Below, one piece after another: positions 33,873 to 42,223 of a stretch of DNA of 56,815 nt. A program made the translations under genes and the position numbers. The notes beneath the pieces were generated by a model. It did not search any database, was not told the origin of the DNA, and saw nothing but the letters and a program-made list of their open reading frames with translations. Origin of the DNA: Bacillota bacterium (GTDB lineage Bacteria; Bacillota; Clostridia; Lutisporales; Lutisporaceae); NCBI GenBank assembly GCA_029553855.1, contig JAKPKE010000065.1, positions 1-56,815 on the forward strand. Direction: 5' to 3'. The stretch's first letter is position 1. Each line of letters begins with the position of its first letter.

Positions 33873-35255
33873 ATGAAAAAGATATCTGTCAGGCTATGGG
33901 TGCAAATGCTTCTTCTTATTGGGATTACCCTCGGGCTTCTTTGGTTTTCTCAGATTGTCATGCTGGAACGATATTATTTGTACAGTCAGGTTAGAAATAT
34001 TAAACAGGAAGGATTGGCACTGGCAAAGGTTTATGAAGATGGGGGATCCGTTGACCTGCTCGAAAAAGGGGCTGAGGAGCTAAACCTGAAATATAATGCA
34101 GGAGTCGAGGCATACTCCATAAGCGGGGAGAGGGTATTCGGGTATTCCCTTATGCCTATGATGATGGGCAGGGCAGTATATAAGCAGGAGGTATTCAGTG
34201 AAACAGCCAAAGGCGGCATAGTGGTCAGGCAGACAAAGCACAACAGGCTCAACAGCAATATTCTGCTTGTCGGAATCCCTATAGGGGAGCCGGAATCGAT
34301 AAAAGGGGTTCTAATCATTAGTTCACCTCTTGCTGCCATCAAAGAGACAAAGATAATAATAAAAGAGCAGCTGGTAATAATAACCTTTATACTTGTACTA
34401 ATATCTTCAATACTGGCATATTATTTTTCAAAAGCTTTCACAAAACCGATGCTAAAAATCAATGAAGCTGCTGCAAGGATGGCGGAGGGCAATTTATCCG
34501 TAAAAGTAGATGTGGAGAGCCAGGACGAGCTTGGAATGCTGGCAGGTACAATAAGGAATCTTTCGGAGCAGCTGCAGAAAATCGAAAAATTGAGGAGAGA
34601 CCTTGTAGCAAATGTATCCCATGAGTTCAGAACCCCCCTCAGTCTGATCAAGGGATATGCGGAAACCATAAGGGATGTTACAGGGGATGTAAAAGAGAAA
34701 AGGGACAGGCAGCTGGATATCATACTGGAGGAGACTGACAGATTAAGAAGCATGGTTGATGACACCTTGAATATGTCGCAAATGCAGACGGATACCTTTA
34801 AATTGAATATTGGGGCCTTTGATATTTCAGCTGCAATAGGCAGTATTGCGGGCAAATTCTCATATATGACGGAGAAGAAAGGAATAGACATGGAGATGCA
34901 GGGGACTGATAAGGTTATCACAGTTATGGGAGATGAGCCGCAGATAGAACAGGTTCTATATAATTTTGTGAATAATGCTTACAATCATACTCCTTCGGGA
35001 GGTTGGATACGAATAAAAGTTGCAGAGGACAAGAACAATGTCAAAGTCGAAATCTCGGATAATGGGGAGGGCATATCGGAAGAAGAACTTCCATATATCT
35101 GGGATAGGTTTTATAAGGTTTCGAAGGGTAGTAAAGGAACCGGGCTGGGGCTTTCAATAGCAAAAGAGATATTGAAGGCCCATGACAGCAATTATGGTGC
35201 AGAAAGCATGCAGAATGAGGAAACTAAATTTTGGTTTACCCTTGAAAAAGTATAA
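33873..35255 (+). CDS. Membrane sensor histidine kinase
   Basis: 460 residues. Two membrane helices (about 10-30 and 165-188) enclose an extracytoplasmic sensor of about 130 residues. Then come HAMP (about 190-240), HisKA with phospho-His250 in NVSHEFRTPLSLIKGYAE, and HATPase_c with an N box NNAYNHTP, G1 DNGEGI and G2 GTGLGLSIAKEIL. It forms a two-component system with the preceding regulator. The signal is unknown; the neighbouring secreted DUF2680 protein is a plausible target or partner. Confidence 0.96.
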   Translation: MKKISVRLWVQMLLLIGITLGLLWFSQIVMLERYYLYSQVRNIKQEGLALAKVYEDGGSVDLLEKGAEELNLKYNAGVEAYSISGERVFGYSLMPMMMGRAVYKQEVFSETAKGGIVVRQTKHNRLNSNILLVGIPIGEPESIKGVLIISSPLAAIKETKIIIKEQLVIITFILVLISSILAYYFSKAFTKPMLKINEAAARMAEGNLSVKVDVESQDELGMLAGTIRNLSEQLQKIEKLRRDLVANVSHEFRTPLSLIKGYAETIRDVTGDVKEKRDRQLDIILEETDRLRSMVDDTLNMSQMQTDTFKLNIGAFDISAAIGSIAGKFSYMTEKKGIDMEMQGTDKVITVMGDEPQIEQVLYNFVNNAYNHTPSGGWIRIKVAEDKNNVKVEISDNGEGISEEELPYIWDRFYKVSKGSKGTGLGLSIAKEILKAHDSNYGAESMQNEETKFWFTLEKV

Positions 35256-35288
35256 TAATGCCCAATTTCAGGCGAAAAGGGTAATTAG

Positions 35289-35320
35289 GCATGGGGTGAT
35301 AGGTACGAGGTGCGGGGTGA
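35289..35320. repeat. Fragment of the CGAG-type low-complexity repeat
   Basis: AGGTACGAGGTGCGGG (35301-35316) matches the reverse complement of 40522-40537 at 14 of 16 positions. It lies in the 189-nt gap between the kinase and the thiolase, where I see no terminator and no clear promoter. Confidence 0.4.
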
Positions 35321-35444
35321 ACAGTGTTCGCCCGCACAGATTACGACCCATATCGTTCCGTATCCTGATGATTCGAATATTTGGCATAATAGTTGCTATA
35401 CACAATTATGATAATAATAAATCATTGAGGAGGTTATAAATACT

Positions 35445-36620
35445 ATGAGAGAAGTTGTTATAGCAGCCGCCGTAAGAACCGCAATCGGCAACTTTAACGG
35501 CAGCCTTGCGGGGGTATCTGCAGTAGATCTTGGGGCTGTTGTAGTTAAAGAAGCCATTAAGAGGGCAGGCATCAGTGCTGAAATGGTGGATGATACTATT
35601 ATGGGCTGCATTCTCCAGGCAGGCCTGGGACAGGGAGTAGCAAGGCAAGCAGCAGTAAAAGCAGGGATACCGGTAGAAAAACCGGCTTACACAATCAATA
35701 TGATATGCGGCTCCGGTTTGAGGGCCGTACAGATTGCCGCTCAGCAGATAATATCCGGAGAATGTGATATTGTTGTTGCAGGAGGTACGGAGAACATGAG
35801 TGCCGCTCCTTACCTGCTCAGAAATGCAAGAACGGGTTATAGGATGGGGCATGGAGAAATAGTTGATTCAATGATATTTGACTCCCTCACTGATATATTT
35901 AACAATTACCATATGGGTGTGACTGCCGAAAATTTGGCGGAAAAATACAACATATCCAGAGAAGAGCAGGATGCATTCTCGGCAGCCAGCCAGAACAAAG
36001 CCGAAGCTGCAATAAAAGAAGGCAAATTCAAGGAAGAAATTGTACCGGTAGTTATCCCTTCAAAGAAAGGGGATATTGTTTTTGATGCTGATGAATTTCC
36101 GAGGGCAGGGGTTACAGCAGAAGCCCTGGCTAAGCTAAGACCTGCCTTTAAGAAGGACGGAACGGTGACGGCCGGTAATGCATCAGGTATAAATGACGGT
36201 GCGGCAGCCTTGGTGGTAATGGCGGCTGAAAAGGCGGAGGAGCTAGGCTTGAAACCCCTTGCCAAAATAGTGAGTTATGCATCTGCCGGCGTGGATCCCG
36301 GTATTATGGGCATAGGACCTGTTACTGCAGTGAAGAAGGCACTGGAGAGGGGCAAACTCAAACTTGAAGATATGGATATTATTGAGGCTAATGAAGCTTT
36401 TGCCGCACAGTCTATTGCAGTCGCCAAGGAATTGGGCTTTGATATGAATAAGGTCAATGTAAACGGCGGAGCGATAGCCCTTGGCCATCCTGTTGGCGCA
36501 AGCGGTGCAAGGATACTTACAACACTGTTATATGAAATGAAAAGAAGAAATGCGAAGCGTGGCCTTGCAACCCTGTGTATCGGCGGCGGAATGGGAACCG
36601 CACTTATTGTGGAAATGTAA
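35445..36620 (+). CDS. thl: Acetyl-CoA C-acetyltransferase (thiolase)
   Basis: Condenses two acetyl-CoA to acetoacetyl-CoA or runs in reverse. At 391 residues it has the nucleophilic Cys88 in [12 protein letters not shown], the NEAFAAQ motif, His in [17 protein letters not shown], and the second catalytic Cys in CIGGGMGTA. This is the biosynthetic thiolase type. It lies 14 nt before an SDR reductase. Together they could make (R)-3-hydroxybutyryl-CoA. No crotonase, 3-hydroxybutyryl-CoA dehydrogenase (Hbd) or butyryl-CoA dehydrogenase gene is adjacent. Confidence 0.95.
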   Translation: MREVVIAAAVRTAIGNFNGSLAGVSAVDLGAVVVKEAIKRAGISAEMVDDTIMGCILQAGLGQGVARQAAVKAGIPVEKPAYTINMICGSGLRAVQIAAQQIISGECDIVVAGGTENMSAAPYLLRNARTGYRMGHGEIVDSMIFDSLTDIFNNYHMGVTAENLAEKYNISREEQDAFSAASQNKAEAAIKEGKFKEEIVPVVIPSKKGDIVFDADEFPRAGVTAEALAKLRPAFKKDGTVTAGNASGINDGAAALVVMAAEKAEELGLKPLAKIVSYASAGVDPGIMGIGPVTAVKKALERGKLKLEDMDIIEANEAFAAQSIAVAKELGFDMNKVNVNGGAIALGHPVGASGARILTTLLYEMKRRNAKRGLATLCIGGGMGTALIVEM

Positions 36621-36634
36621 GAAGGAGGTAGTTT

Positions 36635-37375
36635 ATGAGATTAAAGGGTAAGGTAGCCATAGTAACCGGTTCGACAAAAGGAATCGGCCTGGAAACCGCA
36701 AAGGTTTTTGCCCGGGAGGGGGCAAAGATAGTGATCTGCGGCACAAGGGAAAATGCAATAAAGGAAGTAGTTGAAGAGATAAAGTCTGGCGGTGCTGAGG
36801 CATTGGGCTTCAAGGTCGATGTAAGTAACAGGGCTTCCGTAGACGAAATGGTAACCGAAGTTAAGAATGCATGGGGCAGAATAGATATACTTGTAAACAA
36901 TGCGGGAATAACGGCCGATGCAATGCTTAAGAAAATGACGGAAGAACAATTTGACAAGGTGCTGAATACCAACTTAAAGGGTGTATATAATTGTGCGCAG
37001 GCTGTCCTCGACACAATGACCGAGCAGGGAAGCGGTGTAATACTGAATGCATCATCCGTTGTGGGGATATATGGAAACATAGGGCAGACCAATTATGCAG
37101 CTGCCAAATGGGGAGTCATCGGAATGACGAAGACCTGGGCAAAAGAGCTTGGAAGAAAAGGAATAAGGGTGAATGCGGTTGCTCCCGGATTTATAATGAC
37201 TCCAATGACTGAGGCGGTTCCGGAGAAGGTGCTTGATATGATGAAAGAAAAAGCACCCCTGCAGAGGTTAGGAATGCCTATAGATATAGCAAATGCATAT
37301 TTGTTCCTTGCATCAGACGAAGCAAGCTTCATTACCGGAGCTGTGCTATCTGTGGACGGAGGACTCGTAATCTAA
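36635..37375 (+). CDS. SDR reductase: 3-oxoacyl-ACP or acetoacetyl-CoA reductase
   Basis: 246 residues, classical short-chain dehydrogenase. It has a cofactor loop TGSTKGIGLETAK (about residues 10-22), LVNNAGIT, catalytic Ser near 141, Tyr154 and Lys158 in NYAAAKWG, and FITGAVLSVDGG at the end. It resembles FabG and PhaB. Pairing with the thiolase favours acetoacetyl-CoA as substrate, but FabG-like activity cannot be excluded. AAGGAGG precedes the ATG. A strong terminator follows. Confidence 0.92.
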   Translation: MRLKGKVAIVTGSTKGIGLETAKVFAREGAKIVICGTRENAIKEVVEEIKSGGAEALGFKVDVSNRASVDEMVTEVKNAWGRIDILVNNAGITADAMLKKMTEEQFDKVLNTNLKGVYNCAQAVLDTMTEQGSGVILNASSVVGIYGNIGQTNYAAAKWGVIGMTKTWAKELGRKGIRVNAVAPGFIMTPMTEAVPEKVLDMMKEKAPLQRLGMPIDIANAYLFLASDEASFITGAVLSVDGGLVI

Positions 37376-37395
37376 GAAATCACTGGTATCAAAAA

Positions 37396-37425
37396 ATCAG
37401 CCGGCTATAGCCGGCTGATAATTTT
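37396..37425. terminator. Bidirectional terminator between the SDR and YcdB/SLH genes
   Basis: Perfect 10-bp stem ATCAGCCGGC (37396-37405) with GCCGGCTGAT (37410-37419), with As on the left and AATTTTT on the right. It separates convergent genes. Confidence 0.88.
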
Positions 37426-37434
37426 TGGTTGTTT

Positions 37435-39627
37435 CTATTTCGCTATTGGCATTACTGCCTGAATTTCAAGTACCTGTGAGTCTTTTGGCGTTTTTTCCAC
37501 CTTCAGATAACCTATAAGCAAATTAGCTGCCTCGGCCTTTGTAAGCTCGTGGTTTGGTCCGAAGCTGCCGTCTGTCACATCGACAATGCCCAGGGCGGTT
37601 GCAATTGCCGCATACCCTTTGTTTTCTGAAGTAATATTTGAAGCATCGCTAAAGTTAAGATTGAATATACTGCCTAGATCTGCAACGAAACCGACGCCCA
37701 GGGCTTTTATCGTCATTTTTGAGGCTTCCATTCTTGTGACACTGGCTTCGGGATTCTTGTCCTTTTTAGCCAGTATATTCTGCATTATGGCCATATCATA
37801 GTATCTGTCATATTCGCTGTCGCTTGCGGCATAAGGTATCGGATAATAATCCGGCTGGGTTGCTTTCATCAGCAGCTTGACAAAATACTTCTGGGATATT
37901 TTTGAATCCGGATCAAATTTGCTTTCGTCGGAGTCAATGATACCCAGCTCCGCCAACAGCTTAATATCATTTTCATACTTGTGTCCGTCTATATCTGTAA
38001 ATGTAATCTTATTATCATCTTTTACGGGATTTCCGTTGTAGTCTATAAACTGTCCGCTTTTCGCATCAATCATCCCGTAATAGTCATCAAGCATGTAAAT
38101 AAGTTTTATAACAGTACTTTCGTTAAATCTCTCATAATTATGCATTCTTGCATATTTGAGAGCAAGATCATGTTTTTTATAAAGTTTTCCGTATGCGTCG
38201 CTCATACTTATTATGCCCTTTGCTTCAGGGAAATCCAGGTTCTGCCAATTCATATAAAAGCTTGTCACTTTGCCGGTATAAGTGCTTACAGTTGCACTGA
38301 GATTATTAAAAGGAACGGAGATTCCGTTTTCTCTCCTGATGTAGTTCATACTATAACTTGGTATGTTTTTGGGGTCTCCATAAATCTCATAATTCTGCTC
38401 CCTATATTCGGAGGTACTGAATTTGGCCGGTTGTATATTTTTAAGGAAATCTTCAGCTATTTTCCTGCATTGCTCTTTTGTATACTTTGGAACACCGTTG
38501 GATTTGAATTCATTTTCGCTGCTTGAAATGCTGAAGCTTTTGACTTCGCCGGTAACGGCGTCCACCGTACCATATATATAGCTGTAGGTGTTCTTTTCTT
38601 TATCGTTAAAGCTCCAGCTGAAGCTCCAGGCAGCGTCCTCCATTTTTTGACCGCCGTACAAGCTGGAATCATTCATTTTATAGCTGCTGTCAACAGGCAC
38701 ATACTTTTTAAGTATTTCTACAGCCTTTTCTCTGCTTATATATTTTTCGGCGTTGTCGATAACCTTCTGTTCCTGAGGTGTGGGCACATAGCCGGCTTGA
38801 TCATAAAAGCCTCCGCCTCCGGCGGCCATTTCCTTCATTGCATTGTAATAAGGCTGAGTCACTATTTCACCGGTAATTGCATCAATCGGCCTGTCGGAGT
38901 ATTTTTGATTGTACACAAGTATAAGTTCCGGATCCTTATTCATGTCCGGGTATATAAGCTGATACGCAAGCTCTATACCTAATTCTTCCTCATATATTTT
39001 CTTTGCAGCTTCCGTACTTATTGCTTTTTTGGAGTCAGGAATAGGTATTACGGTATCCCAGTCAAGATTGAAGCTTCTTACCTTAAGGGTGTTTTTATCA
39101 ACTTCAATCCTGATAAAGTTATCCGGAAAGTCTATCCCATTTATTTTCCTTATAAAGCTGAAATTATACAAATCGTTGTTATAAGGGCGAAAGAGGTTGT
39201 TCCGATATTCGTCAATAAGCCTTGCTTCCTTGAATTTAACGGGGTGGAGTCTGGAAGCCAGTTCTTCCGCCACCTTCAAGGCTTCTTCCTTTGTATGCTT
39301 TGGTATTATGTTTGTCGGAGCCGGAGCATTCTCCCATTGGTACATATTTACTATTTCTTTATTTGCCGCATCTACAGTAATATTGATGCTTGAACCGCTG
39401 CCGGTTTTCAAATACCAGTTCAGGTACCAGAGCTTTTTGCCGTACTGCGTCTCTGAGTAGCTGCTGTTGAAATCATAGTTCGTGGTATCAAAATTGAAAG
39501 CAGCTTTGGCAATTTCCAATGCCTCTTTAAGTTCAATATTATTATCCGCTGAGGCGGATATCGGACCTGTGGACATGATGCCTGCCAATATTGCCAGCAT
39601 CGCAATAACAGATATTACTTTTTTCAT
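37435..39627 (-). CDS. Secreted YcdB/YcdC-repeat protein with C-terminal SLH domains
   Basis: 730 residues. The signal peptide is MKKVISVIAMLAILAG with likely cleavage after ISASA. Two related PepSY-like YcdB/YcdC repeats follow (about 30-270 and 290-530). Both carry a KHTKEEALKVAEELASRLHP-like segment and an IRRENGI/IRKINGIDFPDN-type segment. The C-terminus (about 535-715) holds about three SLH-type repeats (FTDIDGHKYENDIKLLAELG; a weaker middle repeat; AAIATALGIVDVTDGSFGP with LTKAEAANLL). The protein should be anchored to the secondary cell-wall polymer. The repeats may bind or inhibit peptidases; that is not established. Confidence 0.88.
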   Translation of the reverse strand: MKKVISVIAMLAILAGIMSTGPISASADNNIELKEALEIAKAAFNFDTTNYDFNSSYSETQYGKKLWYLNWYLKTGSGSSINITVDAANKEIVNMYQWENAPAPTNIIPKHTKEEALKVAEELASRLHPVKFKEARLIDEYRNNLFRPYNNDLYNFSFIRKINGIDFPDNFIRIEVDKNTLKVRSFNLDWDTVIPIPDSKKAISTEAAKKIYEEELGIELAYQLIYPDMNKDPELILVYNQKYSDRPIDAITGEIVTQPYYNAMKEMAAGGGGFYDQAGYVPTPQEQKVIDNAEKYISREKAVEILKKYVPVDSSYKMNDSSLYGGQKMEDAAWSFSWSFNDKEKNTYSYIYGTVDAVTGEVKSFSISSSENEFKSNGVPKYTKEQCRKIAEDFLKNIQPAKFSTSEYREQNYEIYGDPKNIPSYSMNYIRRENGISVPFNNLSATVSTYTGKVTSFYMNWQNLDFPEAKGIISMSDAYGKLYKKHDLALKYARMHNYERFNESTVIKLIYMLDDYYGMIDAKSGQFIDYNGNPVKDDNKITFTDIDGHKYENDIKLLAELGIIDSDESKFDPDSKISQKYFVKLLMKATQPDYYPIPYAASDSEYDRYYDMAIMQNILAKKDKNPEASVTRMEASKMTIKALGVGFVADLGSIFNLNFSDASNITSENKGYAAIATALGIVDVTDGSFGPNHELTKAEAANLLIGYLKVEKTPKDSQVLEIQAVMPIAK

Positions 39628-39722
39628 TTTTCCCCCTCCTTAGGTTGTTTGTTTTTACATACCTTTGACTGCCACGTATTAATAAAAGTTCCAATTAAAA
39701 GGCATCAAGGGTTATTTTATTA

Positions 39723-40481
39723 TTAAGTCGATTCTTTTGCCTTTACCGATTTTGATATCAGGTTATTTATTATTCTGAGTTCTTCGGCTGTCAAATACCT
39801 CCATCTTCCCGGGGGAAGTGGACCAAGAGTCACATTCATTATTCTTACACGCCTGAGATTCAATACCTTGTAGCCAAATACTTCACACATCCTTCTTATT
39901 TGTCTGTTCATTCCTTCGGTAAGGACTATTTTAAAGGCATATTTAGATATTTGTGTTGCTTTGCACTTCTTAGTGATAGTGCCCAGTATTTTTACGCCTG
40001 CTGCCATAGATTTTATAAAATCTTCGGTTACAGGTTTGTTTACTGCAACAATGTATTCCTTTTCATGGTTATTCTCGGCCCTTAGAATCTTATTTACGAT
40101 ATCCCCGTCGCTGGTCAGAAAGATCAGCCCTTCGGAATATTTATCAAGTCTTCCTATAGGGAAAATCCTTTTGGGATAATTAATGAAATCGATAATATTG
40201 TCTTTTTCCTTTTTATCTGTAGTGCAGACAATTCCGGGAGGCTTATTGAAGGCCAGGTAAACAGGGGGGCTTTTGGGCTTTAAGGGCTTGCCCTTTACCT
40301 TTACAACATCTCCGGGGTATACCTTGCTGCCCATTTCCGCTGTTTTGCCGTTTATCGTGACTTTTCTCTGGTTTATCAGCTCGTCAGCTTCCCTTCGGGA
40401 GCATACGCCCTTCTCGCTTATGTATTTATTTATTCGCATGCTTTCGATTTGTTCAGTGTTTGCCTTAACCACGTTTTTCAT
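39723..40481 (-). CDS. rluF: 23S rRNA pseudouridine synthase, RluF/RsuA type
   Basis: 252 residues from ATG 40481 (minus), with GGAGG 7 nt upstream. An open extension to 40544 reads through a low-complexity repeat and is probably not translated. An S4 RNA-binding domain (MRINKYISEKGVCSRREADE) is followed by the synthase domain with catalytic Asp in GRLDKYSEGL, then EKEYIV and LTEGMNRQIRRMCEVFGYKV. These match RluF (U2604 of 23S rRNA) more than RluB or RsuA. It lies 95 nt upstream of the SLH gene on the same strand; co-transcription is possible. Confidence 0.9.
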   Translation of the reverse strand: MKNVVKANTEQIESMRINKYISEKGVCSRREADELINQRKVTINGKTAEMGSKVYPGDVVKVKGKPLKPKSPPVYLAFNKPPGIVCTTDKKEKDNIIDFINYPKRIFPIGRLDKYSEGLIFLTSDGDIVNKILRAENNHEKEYIVAVNKPVTEDFIKSMAAGVKILGTITKKCKATQISKYAFKIVLTEGMNRQIRRMCEVFGYKVLNLRRVRIMNVTLGPLPPGRWRYLTAEELRIINNLISKSVKAKEST

Positions 40482-40512
40482 CTGTGCCTCCGTATTTTTG
40501 ATTTTTGCTGCT

Positions 40513-40595
40513 TGTCTCGAATCCCGTGCCTCGTACCTTTTCACGCTCCAGCGCCATGCCCAAACCTGGCGACTCGCGACTCGTATCTCGCGACT
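40513..40595. repeat. Low-complexity CGAG/CTCG repeat upstream of rluF
   Basis: Contains CTCGTATCTCG (40580-40590), the exact reverse of the word at 17873-17883, plus repeated GCGACTCG units and ATCCCGTGCCTCGTACC. It creates the spurious N-terminal extension of the pseudouridine synthase frame. Confidence 0.55.
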
Positions 40596-40748
40596 ATTAT
40601 AAATATATTTTACGTATTTTTAGTAAATTAATCAATTTGTGTATTATTAAAACTGAATAGATAAATAAAAAATGTAAATAATTAGATATAAAGGAAAAAG
40701 AGGTAAAGTACGCATTTAATTTCCTGAAAATCTTTTGGAGGTATGCAT

Positions 40749-41393
40749 ATGAGAAGAAGCGGAAACCCCAAGGGTAAGTTGAAAATAGCCGAAGACAGCA
40801 AGACTCCTTCAGAGATTTACAGCATTATATTGCATGGTGTAATTTGCACATTAAGAACAATTTTTTTAAATTATTATGTTTCCGGGAATATTGAGGCGCT
40901 AATGAGATACATTAACGGAAAGAGGATTATCAGTGCAGAGGAGTATAAAAGGCTTCTTTATGAAGCAAAGGATTTTTACCCTGTAATCATTTCTGCATTG
41001 TTTATTAATCCTTTAAAAAAGCATACGAAAAATTTCAAGAGCACCATAATTGAAAGCCAATCCAAACAAGAACTTTTTAATGAAATTTATGATGAATTAA
41101 ATAAGTTCTTTAATGATTGGCTCTGCGATATTGAGATAGATCCATTGCTGTTTTTCAGGCTTTCCATTGCTTATGGAAAGCCATTCTGTCTTGAATTGTC
41201 AATAAAACAGCAGCTTTCATCATTGCTTACACCAATAGAAGAGCAGTTTTTAAAGCTTCAAATGACGGATATTATTACTTTATACACCATGGAGCAGGTT
41301 GCAACACATTTGGGTATTGCAGGCCTTGATTATATTGATTATGTAAAAACACCTGAAAAGAAGAGTGAAAAAAGCGACCAGGAAATAGTATAA
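40749..41393 (+). CDS. Hypothetical protein
   Basis: 214 residues from ATG 40749 (GGAGGT 7 nt upstream; ATG 40743 is too close). It begins MRRSGNPKGKLKIAEDSKTP, then runs as a mixed, mostly helical soluble sequence with PLLFFRLSIAYGKPFCLELS near the middle. The end is charged (KTPEKKSEKSDQEIV). No signal peptide, membrane helix or known motif is visible. It stands alone between a divergent rluF and the ECF gene. I do not recognise it. Confidence 0.75.
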   Translation: MRRSGNPKGKLKIAEDSKTPSEIYSIILHGVICTLRTIFLNYYVSGNIEALMRYINGKRIISAEEYKRLLYEAKDFYPVIISALFINPLKKHTKNFKSTIIESQSKQELFNEIYDELNKFFNDWLCDIEIDPLLFFRLSIAYGKPFCLELSIKQQLSSLLTPIEEQFLKLQMTDIITLYTMEQVATHLGIAGLDYIDYVKTPEKKSEKSDQEIV

Positions 41394-41458
41394 CAAAAAT
41401 GTATCGATACAATTAAACAAAATTTGATGAAAATGCACAACAAAATGCAGGTTTCATA

Positions 41459-41486
41459 TTGTTCCCATTATCAGATCCTATATAAT
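41459..41486 (+). promoter_or_regulatory. Probable promoter for the ECF S-component gene
   Basis: TTGTTC (41459-41464), 16-nt spacer, TATAAT (41481-41486). The transcript would begin about 45 nt before the gene. Confidence 0.4.
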
Positions 41487-41536
41487 TAAATTACAGAAAT
41501 AATACCGGGATTACTGATTTATGGGGGCATTGATAA

Positions 41537-42070
41537 ATGGAAACAAAAAATTCAAATTTCAGCACTATTAGATTTGATATAAGAAATATGGTACAGATTA
41601 GCCTTTTATCCGCGCTGACCTTTGCGGCGGCCTGGGCAATTCATATTCCTTATGGAAACGGCGGGGTCATTCACTTGGGAGATAGTATGATATTTCTTAC
41701 GGCTGTAATTTTCGGAAGGAAATATGCAGCAATATCCGGAGCAATAGGAATGACCATGTTTGACATACTTTCAGGCTTTTCGGTATGGGCGCCGTATACC
41801 TTTGTTATAAAAGCAGTAATGGGCATGATCGCAGGCAGCATGTCATACATGGGAGGCTCAAGAGGCGGAAGCGCATTGAAGAATGCGGCGGGAATGCTTT
41901 TGGCGGGTGTATGGATGATATTCGGTTACTATGCTGCGGAGGCAATAATAATCTGGAACATCAAGCAGCCGTTATTTAGTATATGGGGCAACGCTGTACA
42001 GTTTGCAGCAAGCGTGGCAATAGCCTTCGTAATAATAACAGCTGTCAAGAGGACCGGCTATTTTAAATAA
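41537..42070 (+). CDS. ECF transporter S component (riboflavin-type family)
   Basis: 177 residues with five to six membrane helices: QISLLSALTFAAAWAIHIPY, then the loop GNGGVIHLGDSMIFLTAVIF, GRKYAAISGAIGMTMFDIL, and later helices ending ASVAIAFVIITAVKR. The short GGxIHLGD loop and the GxxxDI helix are typical of the DUF1393/ECF-riboflavin S-component family. The substrate (a vitamin or precursor) cannot be told from sequence. No EcfA or EcfT gene is near, so it must share a module encoded elsewhere. Confidence 0.85.
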   Translation: METKNSNFSTIRFDIRNMVQISLLSALTFAAAWAIHIPYGNGGVIHLGDSMIFLTAVIFGRKYAAISGAIGMTMFDILSGFSVWAPYTFVIKAVMGMIAGSMSYMGGSRGGSALKNAAGMLLAGVWMIFGYYAAEAIIIWNIKQPLFSIWGNAVQFAASVAIAFVIITAVKRTGYFK

Positions 42071-42089
42071 ATACGGAAGTTTCAAAAAC

Positions 42090-42138
42090 GGAGGGTCGCA
42101 AAACTACCGGATAAGTAGAGGGCGATGCCTCCTTTTTT
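42090..42138 (+). terminator. Terminator built on the 13008-type hairpin element
   Basis: GGAGGGTCGC (42090-42099) pairs with GCGATGCCTCC (42122-42132), enclosing CTAC/GTAG, followed by six Ts. The GTCGCAAAACTAC and GTAG-GCGAT skeleton is the same as at 13008-13049, though the outer stem sequence differs with preserved pairing. Confidence 0.75.
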
Positions 42139-42193
42139 AACATAAAATGCATTTTTTTTGAAACGCTTCTGTAACAATTCAAGTTTACATAAA

Positions 42194-42202
42194 TGGTATA
42201 AT
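42194..42202 (+). promoter_or_regulatory. Extended -10 promoter for the SLH-GH18 gene
   Basis: TGGTATAAT gives an extended -10 element. No good -35 is seen, which is tolerated for this promoter type. It lies 22 nt before the chosen start. Confidence 0.4.
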
Positions 42203-42223
42203 TGTTACGAGGAGCGTGGTGTA

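Noticed and set aside
37981-38526. 181-residue plus-strand frame inside the YcdB/SLH gene
   Set aside because: It is the antisense shadow of a clearly coding minus-strand gene, with no ribosome-binding site and no recognisable domain.
40482-40544. N-terminal extension of the RluF-type synthase
   Set aside because: The extra residues are encoded by the low-complexity repeat, there is a clear GGAGG before ATG 40481, and the S4 domain starts right after it.
42158-42223. Upstream in-frame extension of the SLH-GH18 protein
   Set aside because: It would bury the signal peptide, overlaps the likely promoter and has no ribosome-binding site.
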